A DNA stretch of 64,000 bases, from assembly GCA_004564215.1 (NCBI GenBank), contig CP024846.1, positions 2,679,501-2,743,500 on the forward strand, in the 5' to 3' direction. The notes under the pieces are model-generated. The model was not told the DNA's origin, made no database searches, and worked only from the letters and a program-made list of their open reading frames with translations. Positions within the stretch are counted from its first letter, which is position 1, and each line of letters opens with the position of its first letter. The position numbers were made by a program, and so were the translations under genes. The stretch is from Beijerinckiaceae bacterium. Lineage in GTDB: Bacteria > Pseudomonadota > Alphaproteobacteria > Rhizobiales > Beijerinckiaceae. This document shows positions 29,051-37,802 of the stretch, in pieces.

Positions 29051-29596
29051 ATGGCGGAAGAGACAAACCGCGCGGCCATTATCGGGGTCGTCACTGCTTC
29101 CGACCGCGCCAGCGCCGGGCTTTATGAAGATCAAAGCGGACCCGCCATTGTCGCCTACCTGTCCAAGATTCTGACGAGCCCGTTTCATATCGTCCAAAAA
29201 ATAATTCCGGATGGGTTCGAATCCGTGCGTGATACGCTTATCGAACTCGCGGATAAGGAGAAGTGCGATTTGATCCTGACCACCGGTGGCACCGGGCCCT
29301 CCCCCCGCGATTTGACACCGGAAGCCACGGAGGCCGCCGCCGCCCGGGTGTTGCCCGGCTTCGGCGAACTCATGCGTCAGGAAAGCTTGAAGCAGGTCCC
29401 GACCGCAATTCTGTCGCGCCAGATCGCGGCGCATCGCGGTCCCTGCCTGATCATTAACCTGCCCGGCAAACCGGCATCGATCGAAACCTGCCTGAATGCG
29501 ATCTTTCCGGCTGTGCCTTACTGCCTCGACCTCATCGGCGCCGCCAGCATCCAGACCAACGCGGCGATCCTGAAATCTTTTCGGCCCAAGCCATAA
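29051..29596 (+). CDS. mog: Molybdopterin adenylyltransferase
   Basis: Activates molybdopterin by adenylation before molybdenum insertion. The 181-residue protein has the MoaB/Mog fold motifs GVVTASDRASAGLYEDQSGP and TTGGTGPSPRDLTPEAT, and ends with a helix (SIQTNAAILKSFRP). The length and the LIINLPGKPASIE segment favour Mog over MoaB. ATG 29051 has GGAAGG upstream; an upstream in-frame extension to 28925 lacks family residues. It lies 7 bases before the ATP-grasp gene. Confidence 0.9.
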   Translation: MAEETNRAAIIGVVTASDRASAGLYEDQSGPAIVAYLSKILTSPFHIVQKIIPDGFESVRDTLIELADKEKCDLILTTGGTGPSPRDLTPEATEAAAARVLPGFGELMRQESLKQVPTAILSRQIAAHRGPCLIINLPGKPASIETCLNAIFPAVPYCLDLIGAASIQTNAAILKSFRPKP

Positions 29597-29603
29597 GCAA
29601 TAG

Positions 29604-32123
29604 ATGAGCCTCAGCGCGTCGGACCAGACCAACCCCCATATCGAAGCGGCCGAGCGGCTCGCGAAGCTGGCAGCCGGTTACAAGCCGCTGCCCGGAATCC
29701 CAGATGAATTCATCGGCAAGGATGGGCGCCCCCGGCCGCATTGGCTGCGCTTTCTCGGCTCGCTCATGGATTTGGGAGCCGAGGACATTCCGCGCCGCTT
29801 CGCCACCGCGGACCGGCACATTCGGGACACGGGCGTCTCCTATCGCGCCTATGGCGATACGAGCGAGCGGGCCTGGCCGCTTTCCCATGTCCCTCTCCTC
29901 ATCAATGATGACGAATGGCGCGACATCGCGCAGGGCATTGAGCAGCGCGCGCGGCTCATGGAAATGGTCGTTGCCGATATTTACGGCGAAGGCCGATTGG
30001 TCACCGCCGGCGATTTGCCCGCGGCCGTCGTCACCGGCAGCCCGGATTTCTTGCATCCCCTGCATGGGGTGAGCCCTCCCGGCGGCAAATTTCTGCAAAT
30101 TTACGCTGCGGATCTCGGACGCGGGCCGGATGGCCGCTGGTGGGTGATTGGCGACCGTACCCAGGCGCCGTCCGGCGCCGGTTACGCGCTTGCCAACCGC
30201 CTCGTCCTGTCGCGTGCGTTTCCGACCCTCTATCGCGACATGAATGTCGAGCGGCTTGCCCCCTTTTTCGAGGCATTCCGCCTGGGCCTGACCTCGATGG
30301 CGCAGCGGTCCAATCCGCGCATCTGCCTCCTTACACCAGGTCCGTTCAACGAGACCTATTTCGAGCAGGCCTATCTTGCCCGCTACCTCGGCCTGCTGTT
30401 GGTCGAAGGCGGCGATCTGACGATGCGCGATGGGAAGGTGCATGTGCGGACCATCGCCGGCTTGAAGCGCGCCGATGTGATCTGGCGCCGGATCGATAGT
30501 GATTTCGCCGATCCGCTGGAACTCAATGCGCGCTCGCGCCTTGGTGTGCCGGGACTGGTCGATGCCTTGCGCCAGGGCGGCGTCGTGATCGCCAATGCAC
30601 TTGGGTCGGGGGTGCTCGAAGCGCCGGCGATGATGAGTTTCATGCCGAAGCTCTGCCGCAAGCTGCTGGGCGAAGATCTTCGCCTGCCGAACATCGCGAC
30701 CTGGTGGTGCGGCCAGGAGCAGGCCCGAGAGTCGGTCATCGAGGACATGGACGATCTCGCGATCGCGGGCGCCTATGGCAATCCGGTGCTCGGCTTTCCA
30801 CGCAATCAGCCGGTTGTCGGCGCCGCCCTGACCGAACAAGAAAAAGAACGTCTCAAGGCCGCCATTTCCGAGCGGGGCATTGATTTCGTCGGCCAGGAAG
30901 TCGTCAATTTGTCCACGACCCCGGTGTGGCACGACGGTCTGCTCATTCCGCGGCCCTTCGTTCTGCGGGTCTATGCCGCGCATACGCCCGATGGATGGAA
31001 AATCATGCCGGGCGGATTTTGCCGCATTTCTGGCCGGACCGACGCGCGCGCCGTTTCGATGGGGGAGGGGGTTCAGTCGGCGGACGTCTGGGTGCTCGCC
31101 GACAAGCCGGTGGCCATGGTCAGCCTGCTGCCGACGGACGAGACCGTTCGCATTCGCCGCATCATGGGCACCCTGCCGAGCCGGGCCGCCGATAATCTGT
31201 TCTGGCTCGGTCGCTATCTCGAACGTTCCGAAGCGACCCTGCGCTTGATCCGGTGTCTCGCTGGCCGGATGATCGAGACCGATGCAGGGACAGCCAATGT
31301 CGGTTGGGCGGCTTGCAAGCTCACGGGCCTGCTGGTGTCCTGGCATGCGGCCCCCGTGACCGCCGTCACCGACACCATGAAGATGGCGGCGATTGCTCTG
31401 CATGGGGACGAAGACTACGGTTCTGCGCTATCCCTTGTCCGCGATGCGCGCCGCGCCGCCTCGTTCATTCGAGAGCGCCTTTCGCCCGACACCTGGCGGT
31501 TGATCGGCGATCTCAATCAGAACCTTGCCGTGCCGTCGCATGGGCCTCTCAGCGAGGCCGAGGCTTTCGAGCGTGCCGATACGGCCCTGCGGACAATCGC
31601 GGCGATCTCGGGTCTAGCCCAGGAAAACATGAATCGCGGCGCGGGCTGGCGCATCTTCGACGTGGGCCGCCGTATCGAGCGGGGCATCAATACCTGCCGC
31701 TTCGCACGCCATTTTGCCAGCAGCGACGCGCCGGCCGACGATCTCGACGTCCTGCTCGATCTCGTCGATTCGCAAATCACCTATCGTTCGCGCTATCTGA
31801 TGGGCGTTGCGCTCAATCCGGTTCGGGACATGGTCGTGCTCGATCCGTTCAATCCGCGCTCGGTTGCCTTTCAGATCGAACGGCTCGATGAACATCTCGA
31901 AAATCTTCCTTTGTTGAGCGACGACGGAATGCTCGAGACGCCGCGTCGATTGATCCTGCAACTCGCGGCCGAGGTTACGACGGCCATCGCTCCAAGCCTT
32001 AACAATGAAAAGATTCTTGGCTTCGAGCAAAATCTTCTCGGCCTCGCCGACGCGATCGCCGCGCGGTATTTCCTGCAAGGTCCGCATGTTGCGCGGGCCG
32101 ATAAATCGAGTGGCCTCGCGTGA
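29604..32123 (+). CDS. Circularly permuted ATP-grasp / alpha-E domain fusion
   Basis: An 839-residue cytoplasmic protein. Residues about 60-480 match the circularly permuted type-2 ATP-grasp family (formerly DUF404/407): GVSYRAYGD, INDDEWRDIAQGIEQRA, RTQAPSGAGYAL, LTPGPFNETYFEQAYLAR, GDLTMRDGKV and the late NVATW-like segment NIATWWCGQ. Residues about 515-825 are the all-helical alpha-E domain (DUF403), beginning LPSRAADNLFWLGRYLERSE. In many bacteria these are two genes; here they are fused. The family is predicted to ligate amino acids or peptides, substrate unknown. The stop overlaps the transglutaminase start (GTGA). Confidence 0.9.
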   Translation: MSLSASDQTNPHIEAAERLAKLAAGYKPLPGIPDEFIGKDGRPRPHWLRFLGSLMDLGAEDIPRRFATADRHIRDTGVSYRAYGDTSERAWPLSHVPLLINDDEWRDIAQGIEQRARLMEMVVADIYGEGRLVTAGDLPAAVVTGSPDFLHPLHGVSPPGGKFLQIYAADLGRGPDGRWWVIGDRTQAPSGAGYALANRLVLSRAFPTLYRDMNVERLAPFFEAFRLGLTSMAQRSNPRICLLTPGPFNETYFEQAYLARYLGLLLVEGGDLTMRDGKVHVRTIAGLKRADVIWRRIDSDFADPLELNARSRLGVPGLVDALRQGGVVIANALGSGVLEAPAMMSFMPKLCRKLLGEDLRLPNIATWWCGQEQARESVIEDMDDLAIAGAYGNPVLGFPRNQPVVGAALTEQEKERLKAAISERGIDFVGQEVVNLSTTPVWHDGLLIPRPFVLRVYAAHTPDGWKIMPGGFCRISGRTDARAVSMGEGVQSADVWVLADKPVAMVSLLPTDETVRIRRIMGTLPSRAADNLFWLGRYLERSEATLRLIRCLAGRMIETDAGTANVGWAACKLTGLLVSWHAAPVTAVTDTMKMAAIALHGDEDYGSALSLVRDARRAASFIRERLSPDTWRLIGDLNQNLAVPSHGPLSEAEAFERADTALRTIAAISGLAQENMNRGAGWRIFDVGRRIERGINTCRFARHFASSDAPADDLDVLLDLVDSQITYRSRYLMGVALNPVRDMVVLDPFNPRSVAFQIERLDEHLENLPLLSDDGMLETPRRLILQLAAEVTTAIAPSLNNEKILGFEQNLLGLADAIAARYFLQGPHVARADKSSGLA

Positions 32124-32998
32124 TCTACGATATTCGCCACCAGACCCTGTATGAATACGGCTCGACGGTGACGTTTTCGAACTGCGCTCTGCGGCTGTTG
32201 CCGAAGGACGGCCCCGGCCAAACAGTGCTCGCGAGCGAACTTCTGATCACGCCGGAACCGGCGCAAATGATCGAACGGATTTGTTTTTTTGGCAATCGCC
32301 TCACATTCCTGACGATCGAAACCGCACATCGCAAATTGATCGTCGAAGCCAGGACAAGTGTTGAGGTCGACCGCCCGGAGCCTCCGATTTTAAGCGCTAC
32401 ACCCGCTTTCGAGACGGTTCGCGAGGAGGCCTTTGGCAGCGACTCTCTTGATAAAGAGTCGCCCGCGCATTTTTTGCACCCGAGCCGGCTTGCGCCGCGG
32501 TTCGAGCCGGCCTCGGACTATGCGCGGGCAAGCTTTCCGGCCGGCCGACCAATCCTCGAAGGCGCCAATGAATTGATGCGGCGGATCAAGGCCGATTTCA
32601 AATACGACACCAAAGCAACGGTGGTTTCGACGCCGATTTCGGAGGCTTTCGAGAAGCGCCACGGCGTTTGCCAGGATTTCGCCCATATCATGATTGCGGG
32701 CCTGCGCGGCATTGGCCTGCCGGCGGCCTATATCTCGGGGTATATCCGGACGATTCCGCCCCCGGGCAAGAAACGTCTTGAAGGCGCCGATGCCATGCAT
32801 GCCTGGGTTTCGGTCTGGTGCGGCGAGACGCATGGCTGGGTCGATCTCGACCCCACCAATTCCATCATGATCGGCAATGATTTTATCGTCTTGGCGAAGG
32901 GCCGCGATTACGCCGATATTTCTCCGGTGGCGGGAATAATCCTGGGTTCGCGCGAACAGGATGTCGATGCGCGTGTCGATGTCGTGCCGCGAGCGTAG
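32120..32998 (+). CDS. Transglutaminase-like cysteine protease family protein
   Basis: A 292-residue cytoplasmic protein with an N-terminal beta-rich domain (MIYDIRHQTLYEYGSTV, about 1-90) and a transglutaminase core. The triad is visible: Cys184 (HGVCQDFAH), His227 (DAMHAWVSV) and Asp244 (WVDLDPTN). Such proteins hydrolyse or transfer amide bonds. It starts with GTG overlapping the ATP-grasp gene stop by 4 bases. ATP-grasp + alpha-E + transglutaminase is a widely conserved operon thought to make and cleave an unidentified peptide tag. The product ends VVPRA before an AT-rich spacer. Confidence 0.92.
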   Translation: MIYDIRHQTLYEYGSTVTFSNCALRLLPKDGPGQTVLASELLITPEPAQMIERICFFGNRLTFLTIETAHRKLIVEARTSVEVDRPEPPILSATPAFETVREEAFGSDSLDKESPAHFLHPSRLAPRFEPASDYARASFPAGRPILEGANELMRRIKADFKYDTKATVVSTPISEAFEKRHGVCQDFAHIMIAGLRGIGLPAAYISGYIRTIPPPGKKRLEGADAMHAWVSVWCGETHGWVDLDPTNSIMIGNDFIVLAKGRDYADISPVAGIILGSREQDVDARVDVVPRA

Positions 32999-33086
32999 CT
33001 TTTTTATTTACAGATTTCGAAATTGGCATAACAATATTTTTTCTTGAAGTAATTGAATTTTCTTCCAGTAATTTGGATGGGTTAGA

Positions 33087-34463
33087 ATGACCCTCTGTTT
33101 CTTCTCAAAAATCTGCCTCGCCGCCGTGGGATTTGCGCTCTGCCTTGCAAATGGCGCCTGGGCGCAGCAGTGTTCCTCGGCTTCCCCCCAAGAGCTTTTG
33201 GCAGCCATTAAACTCGCACCGGAGAAGTCGGCGGCAGCCTATGCGGATTGGGCTCCCTGGGGTTCACGCATGAGCGTGGCAATTCGACCTCTGGCTTTTG
33301 CACAGGGCGGTGAAGTCGACGCCGAAAACGTGAAGGAAACGGTCCGTTTACGCTATCGGGTCTTGGTGGAAACGGCAAAAGGTTCGCAGCAGTTCGTCCC
33401 ACTCATATCGGTGAGTGCGCTTCCCAAAGACCATCCTCTGGTCGAGAAGGGGAAGGCGGCCGAGAACGACATCTTGTTGACCTTTCTTCTGCCGGAGAAT
33501 TCTGCGGCTTGGGGGTGGGGACGCGGCAATATTACCGCGATAGCCTGTCAAGACAATCAACTGCAGTTTTTTGCAAACACGCAGACCAATTTTTCAAGTC
33601 CAAAAACAACGGCGCTCGTCAGTTTGGTGGTCGCTTTAGCCATATACATATTCCTGTCCCAAGGGGTACGTATGTGGGAGATTAGACATGAATTGCGGAA
33701 GCTAAACTGGTATAAATATCTGGACCCGGTGATCTTGACTTCTGGTCCTAATGGAGATGGCAGCATATCGCGGTTGCAAATCCTCTATTTTTCCTTTCTC
33801 GTCTTTGCACTCGTCTTGAATTTCTTTCTTAAGTACGGCCAACTCAGTGGTTTATCCGATAGTATTCTAGTTTTATTGGGTATCTCCGGTGGTGCCGCGG
33901 CATTCGCCAAGATCGCGGACGGACAAAAGGAAAGACTGAGCTTAGAGAATTGGGCTTGGCTGATCGAGCAAAAATGGTTGCCGGAAAAGGGCGTCGCCGC
34001 CACCAAGGTCGCGAAATGGACCGATCTCGTGACCTCCGCCGATGGCGTCGATGTCTATCGCGTCCAAATGCTCATCTTCAGCCTTATCGTCGGCATGAGC
34101 CTGACCAAAAATGGCCTCACCGACCTGACGGATTTTTCGATCCCTCAGTCCATGCTGGAATTGATGGGCCTTAGTCAGGTGGTCTATTTGGGCGGCAAAC
34201 TGGTGGCTTCGCCGGGCTACAAGGAGCTCGACAACACCCTGACAGAACTTCGTAAAATGAATCCGTCCGATTACGCCAAACAGGTGCCGGTTGTGCGAAA
34301 AATGTTTGAAACCGTGTTTGGCGCAATTGCTCCAGAGGCCATTCTCCCGTCGCCGCCCCAAAAAAGTGGGCTCACAGCGGATGCTCGGGAAGTAGATGCG
34401 AGTGGAAGCCGGGTAGGAGGAGCGATTGGTGTCGCCAGCGCACCCGAGCAAGCCAAGAGCTGA
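33087..34463 (+). CDS. Unrecognised membrane protein with duplicated two-helix module
   Basis: I do not recognise the family. The 458-residue product has a signal peptide (cleavage near AWA-QQC, residue 26), an extracytoplasmic domain (27-170) with two cysteines (29, 154), then helices at about 173-191, 231-249, 257-276, 323-341 and 352-371, and a loose C-terminal tail. Residues 224-276 and 319-372 look like copies of one unit: GDGSISRLQILYFSFLV against DGVDVYRVQMLIFSLIV, then DSILVLLGIS against QSMLELMGLS. Base composition at 33000-33900 is visibly lower in GC than both neighbours, suggesting transfer or relaxed selection. It stands alone between two spacers. Confidence 0.85.
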   Translation: MTLCFFSKICLAAVGFALCLANGAWAQQCSSASPQELLAAIKLAPEKSAAAYADWAPWGSRMSVAIRPLAFAQGGEVDAENVKETVRLRYRVLVETAKGSQQFVPLISVSALPKDHPLVEKGKAAENDILLTFLLPENSAAWGWGRGNITAIACQDNQLQFFANTQTNFSSPKTTALVSLVVALAIYIFLSQGVRMWEIRHELRKLNWYKYLDPVILTSGPNGDGSISRLQILYFSFLVFALVLNFFLKYGQLSGLSDSILVLLGISGGAAAFAKIADGQKERLSLENWAWLIEQKWLPEKGVAATKVAKWTDLVTSADGVDVYRVQMLIFSLIVGMSLTKNGLTDLTDFSIPQSMLELMGLSQVVYLGGKLVASPGYKELDNTLTELRKMNPSDYAKQVPVVRKMFETVFGAIAPEAILPSPPQKSGLTADAREVDASGSRVGGAIGVASAPEQAKS

Positions 34464-34688
34464 AAGCGGCATAACTGCCCAGGCCCAATTGCCCGCCTGA
34501 GGCGCCGGCGATTCGGCGTGCCAACTTTCGTCAGCTTCTTGCGCTCAAACTTTACAAAGTCTTTACCTTAACTTGGGATGTCTCCCTCACCCGGCGCATC
34601 TTCCTTCGCCGATGACCATTGTTTTGCCTAAACTTTTAGGCTCATAAGTCCGTCCATACCGGGCGTTTGCCTCAGAACTTGGAGCCGA

Positions 34689-35381
34689 ATGGTCACGCTC
34701 TTTCATCATCCGCTTTGCCCGCATTCGCGTTTCGTGAGGGTGCTGTTGGGCGAATACGCCATCAAGCCCGACCTCATCGAGGAAAAGCCCTATGAACGGC
34801 GGCGCGATTTCCTGGCTCTCGATCCTGCCGGGCAAACCCCGGTTCTTGTGGAAGAATCGGGGATTGTAATTTCAGGCCCGGGTCCGATCGCCGAATATTT
34901 CGACGAAACCCATGGCCTTGCCCTGGGCCGCCACCGGCTGCTGCCCGAGGATCCGGCTTCGCGGGCCGAGGTGCGGCGGCTGTTCGAATGGTTCAGCCAG
35001 AAATTCTACAACGAAGTGTCCAATTGGCTCGTCAACGAAAAGGTTTATAAGCGGTTTATGTCGCGGGAGCAGGGCGGCGGCGGGCCCGACATGAACCTCG
35101 TACATGCGGCGCGGGTCAATATCCGCACCCATCTGCGCTATATCGGTTATCTGGCCGGCCATCGGAATTGGCTCGCGGGCGACCGGCTATCCCATGCCGA
35201 TCTGGCCGCGGCGGCGCATCTCTCCTGCGTGGATTTTCTAGGCGACGTGCCATGGGACGAGGACGAGACGGCAAAAGTCTGGTACGCGCGGATAAAATCG
35301 CGTCCGGCGTTCCGCTCGCTGCTCGCGGACCGGTTGCCGGGCCTCTCCCCGAATCCCATCTATGCGGACCTCGATTTTTAA
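34689..35381 (+). CDS. Glutathione S-transferase family protein
   Basis: A 230-residue cytoplasmic protein with an N-terminal thioredoxin-like domain (VTLFHHPLCPHSRFVRVLL, DPAGQTPVLVEESGIVISG, SGPGPIAEYFDE) and a helical C-terminal domain (about 90-225, with NWLAGDRLSHADLAAAAHL). The N-terminal Cys/Ser site lies at CPHS. The substrate is unknown. Its 3' end abuts queG with no room for a usual start of that gene. A purine-rich GGAGCC precedes the ATG. Confidence 0.92.
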   Translation: MVTLFHHPLCPHSRFVRVLLGEYAIKPDLIEEKPYERRRDFLALDPAGQTPVLVEESGIVISGPGPIAEYFDETHGLALGRHRLLPEDPASRAEVRRLFEWFSQKFYNEVSNWLVNEKVYKRFMSREQGGGGPDMNLVHAARVNIRTHLRYIGYLAGHRNWLAGDRLSHADLAAAAHLSCVDFLGDVPWDEDETAKVWYARIKSRPAFRSLLADRLPGLSPNPIYADLDF

Positions 35382-35401
35382 GCTCCGATTTCGGATCGCA
35401 G

Positions 35402-36523
35402 CTGCGGGCGAAGGCCCAATCGCTGGGCTTCGACATTTGCCGAGTCACGGATCCGGGGTCCATTCCCGACGCGCCGGAAAGACTGGCCGCCTGGCTGGCC
35501 TCCGGCGCGTCCGGCTCGATGGACTGGCTGGCCGAGACGCAAGCGCGACGGGCCAATCCGCGACTCCTGTGGCCGGAGACCGCGAGCATTATTCTCGTTG
35601 GCATGAATTACGGGCCGGCGGAGGATCCGCTCGCCGCGTTGGCGCGGAGATCGAGGGGGAATATTTCCGTTTACGCGCGAAACCGCGACTATCACGACCT
35701 TATCAAGGGGCGTCTCAAGCTGCTGGCCGCATGGCTCGTCGCCCAAGCCAAAGGGACTGAGCTTAAGGTTTTCGTCGATACCGCGCCGGTGATGGAAAAG
35801 CCGCTGGCCCAGGCGGCGGGCCTTGGCTGGGCCGGCAAACACAGCAATCTGGTCTCCCGGGACTTCGGCTCCTGGCTGTTTCTCGGCTCGATTTTCACCA
35901 ATCTGCCGCTCGTGCCCGATCCGCCGGAAACGGACCATTGCGGCCATTGCCGGGCCTGCCTCGATATCTGCCCGACGCGGGCGTTTTCGCGCCCCTATGT
36001 GCTCGATGCTAGGCGTTGCATTTCCTATCTCACCATCGAGCATAAGGGCCACATCGACGTCGAGTTCCGGCCGCTAATGGGAAACCGGATCTATGGCTGC
36101 GATGATTGTCTGGCCGTCTGCCCCTGGAACAAATTTGCGGCCGTGGCCCGGGAAGCGAAATTGCAGCCGCGCGAAGACTTGTGTGCACCGCCTCTGGCCG
36201 AATTGCTTCGCCTTGACGATGCCGCCTTTCGGGGTTTCTTTGCCGGAAGCCCGATCAAGCGAATCGGGGTCGACCGTTTCCTGCGCAATGTCTTGATCGC
36301 GGCCGGCAATTCCGGCGATGGGGCGATCGCCGGCGCGGTTGAAGAGAAACTTGCGAGTGCGTCTCCCCTCGTGCGGGCGATGGCGGTTTGGGCGCTGAGT
36401 CGGCTCGTTGCGTTCGATCACTTTATTGAACTCGAACGGCGCTGGCATCCGGTCGAGACCGACGAAGCGGTCAAGGCGGAATGGGCGATGGCGAATCACG
36501 CCGGCGCTGCTTTAAAGCCATGA
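35402..36523 (+). CDS. queG: Epoxyqueuosine reductase (start uncertain)
   Basis: Last step of queuosine synthesis in tRNA; a cobalamin and iron-sulfur enzyme. Homology begins at about 35390 (LRAKAQSLGFD) and includes DTAPVMEKPLAQAAGLGW, GKHSNLVSRDFGSW and two [4Fe-4S] motifs, CGHCRACLDICPTRAF and CDDCLAVCPWNK with CISYLTIEH between them. A C-terminal HEAT-like domain follows. There is no ATG, GTG or TTG in this frame between the GST stop and the conserved region. The nearest options are CTG 35402 (used here), an ATG at 35252 deep inside the GST gene, or an internal ATG near 35519 that would remove conserved residues. Confidence 0.9.
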   Translation: MRAKAQSLGFDICRVTDPGSIPDAPERLAAWLASGASGSMDWLAETQARRANPRLLWPETASIILVGMNYGPAEDPLAALARRSRGNISVYARNRDYHDLIKGRLKLLAAWLVAQAKGTELKVFVDTAPVMEKPLAQAAGLGWAGKHSNLVSRDFGSWLFLGSIFTNLPLVPDPPETDHCGHCRACLDICPTRAFSRPYVLDARRCISYLTIEHKGHIDVEFRPLMGNRIYGCDDCLAVCPWNKFAAVAREAKLQPREDLCAPPLAELLRLDDAAFRGFFAGSPIKRIGVDRFLRNVLIAAGNSGDGAIAGAVEEKLASASPLVRAMAVWALSRLVAFDHFIELERRWHPVETDEAVKAEWAMANHAGAALKP

Positions 36524-36558
36524 CGGAGACCGATTGATTTGAAAAAAGGCCGTCCTTC

Positions 36559-37434
36559 ATGAAGCTCTTTGCATTCGGTCTTGGCTATTGCGCGCGCCAT
36601 TTCATTGCCCGCTCGGGAAACGCCTATGAATCCGTCGCAGGCACGGTTCGGAGCGCCGCCAAAGCCGAGGAGCTGAAAGCTGAAAATATCGAGGTCTTGG
36701 TGTTCGGCCCCGAGCATGAGGATCCTTCCATCGCCGAGAAGGTTGCCGCCGCCGACGTTCTCCTGGTTTCGGTCCCGCCGGGCATTTCGGTCGATCCTGT
36801 GTTGGCGCGGTTCGGTCACCGCATCGCCAGCCTCAGGCGCCCGCAGACGATCGTCTATCTCTCGACCATCGGCGTTTATGGCGACCGTCGTGGCGAATGG
36901 GTCGATGAAACGGCGACCCCCGTGCCGTCCTCTGCGCGTTCGGTCGCGCGGCTCCAGGTTGAAAAATCCTGGGCTGCCATTGGCAAGGAAATCGACAAGA
37001 AGGTTCATATTCTGCGGCTTGCGGGAATTTATGGCCCCGGCCGCAATGCGCTCGCCAATCTGAAGTCCGGCACCGCGAAGCGGATCGTGAAACGGGGGCA
37101 GGTCTTCAACCGGATCCATGTGGAGGATATCAGCCGGGCGATCGAGGCCGCCGTGGCCTACACTGGCCCGAGCGGCATTTGGAATGTGAGCGACGATGCG
37201 CCATCGCCGCCGCAGGATGTGATTACGTTCGCGGCCATGCTGATGGGCATCGATCCGCCGCCCGAGCAACAGGTCGAGACCGCCGAAATGTCGCCGATGA
37301 CGCGAAGCTTTTACGCCGAGAACAAGCGCGCCTCGAATTGGAAATTGAAGGACGAGCTTGGCGTCAAACTCGCTTTCCCGACCTATCGGGTCGGCCTGGA
37401 AGCGCTTTGGGAAGCGGGCGAGGGGCGCAGCTGA
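36559..37434 (+). CDS. NAD(P)-dependent epimerase/dehydratase-like protein (SDR)
   Basis: A 291-residue Rossmann-fold protein. The N-terminal nucleotide loop is shortened to GLGYCARHF, followed by VLLVSVPPG, the Ser-Thr of YLSTIGVYGDR (Tyr in a YG-type site) and the segment ILRLAGIYGPGRNAL, typical of the atypical/extended SDR group related to YeeZ and nucleotide-sugar epimerases. RIHVEDISRAI and GIWNVSDD are also conserved. The substrate is unknown. It follows queG by 35 bases and may be in the same unit. Confidence 0.9.
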   Translation: MKLFAFGLGYCARHFIARSGNAYESVAGTVRSAAKAEELKAENIEVLVFGPEHEDPSIAEKVAAADVLLVSVPPGISVDPVLARFGHRIASLRRPQTIVYLSTIGVYGDRRGEWVDETATPVPSSARSVARLQVEKSWAAIGKEIDKKVHILRLAGIYGPGRNALANLKSGTAKRIVKRGQVFNRIHVEDISRAIEAAVAYTGPSGIWNVSDDAPSPPQDVITFAAMLMGIDPPPEQQVETAEMSPMTRSFYAENKRASNWKLKDELGVKLAFPTYRVGLEALWEAGEGRS

Positions 37435-37568
37435 CGGCTTTCAAAAGTGCCAGCAGGTCCTCAGACGGATCATGTCATCATGAAAGTGGAAACCGGGTGC
37501 CATAGATGCAGCTATCGCGCGAAGGATCTTCTCCTGTATGCTTGCTGAACGCAACAAGAGGTTTCTTC

Positions 37569-37760
37569 ATGGCATACGGACTATGCTTCCTGACCGAAAG
37601 CGGCACCGGGAAAAGCATCGCGATTAACCCACAACTTGTCCGTCTCATAATCCAAATTGACGAGAACAAGGTCGCGATCGTGTTCGACAACGATCTACGA
37701 GTTACAATTGACGGAACTGTGGCCTCGATTTCTGGTAGTCTCCGAAAAGCAATGTGGTAA
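37569..37760 (+). CDS. Small hypothetical protein
   Basis: A 63-residue product. The order GKSIAINPQLVRLI, then VAIVFDNDLRVTIDGTVASI looks like a compact beta-sheet protein. The spacing of G-K-x-I-x-I-N-P, hydrophobic strand, V-x-I-x-F-x-N and V-x-I-D-G recalls the small FlbD-type proteins, but this is only a pattern resemblance; no flagellar genes are nearby. ATG 37569 has a good AGAGG site 8 bases upstream. It ends 42 bases before the peptidase gene. Confidence 0.6.
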   Translation: MAYGLCFLTESGTGKSIAINPQLVRLIIQIDENKVAIVFDNDLRVTIDGTVASISGSLRKAMW

Positions 37761-37802
37761 TCGCGCCATGAAAGATCACCCCAAATATCGGACAGCCCAG
37801 CC

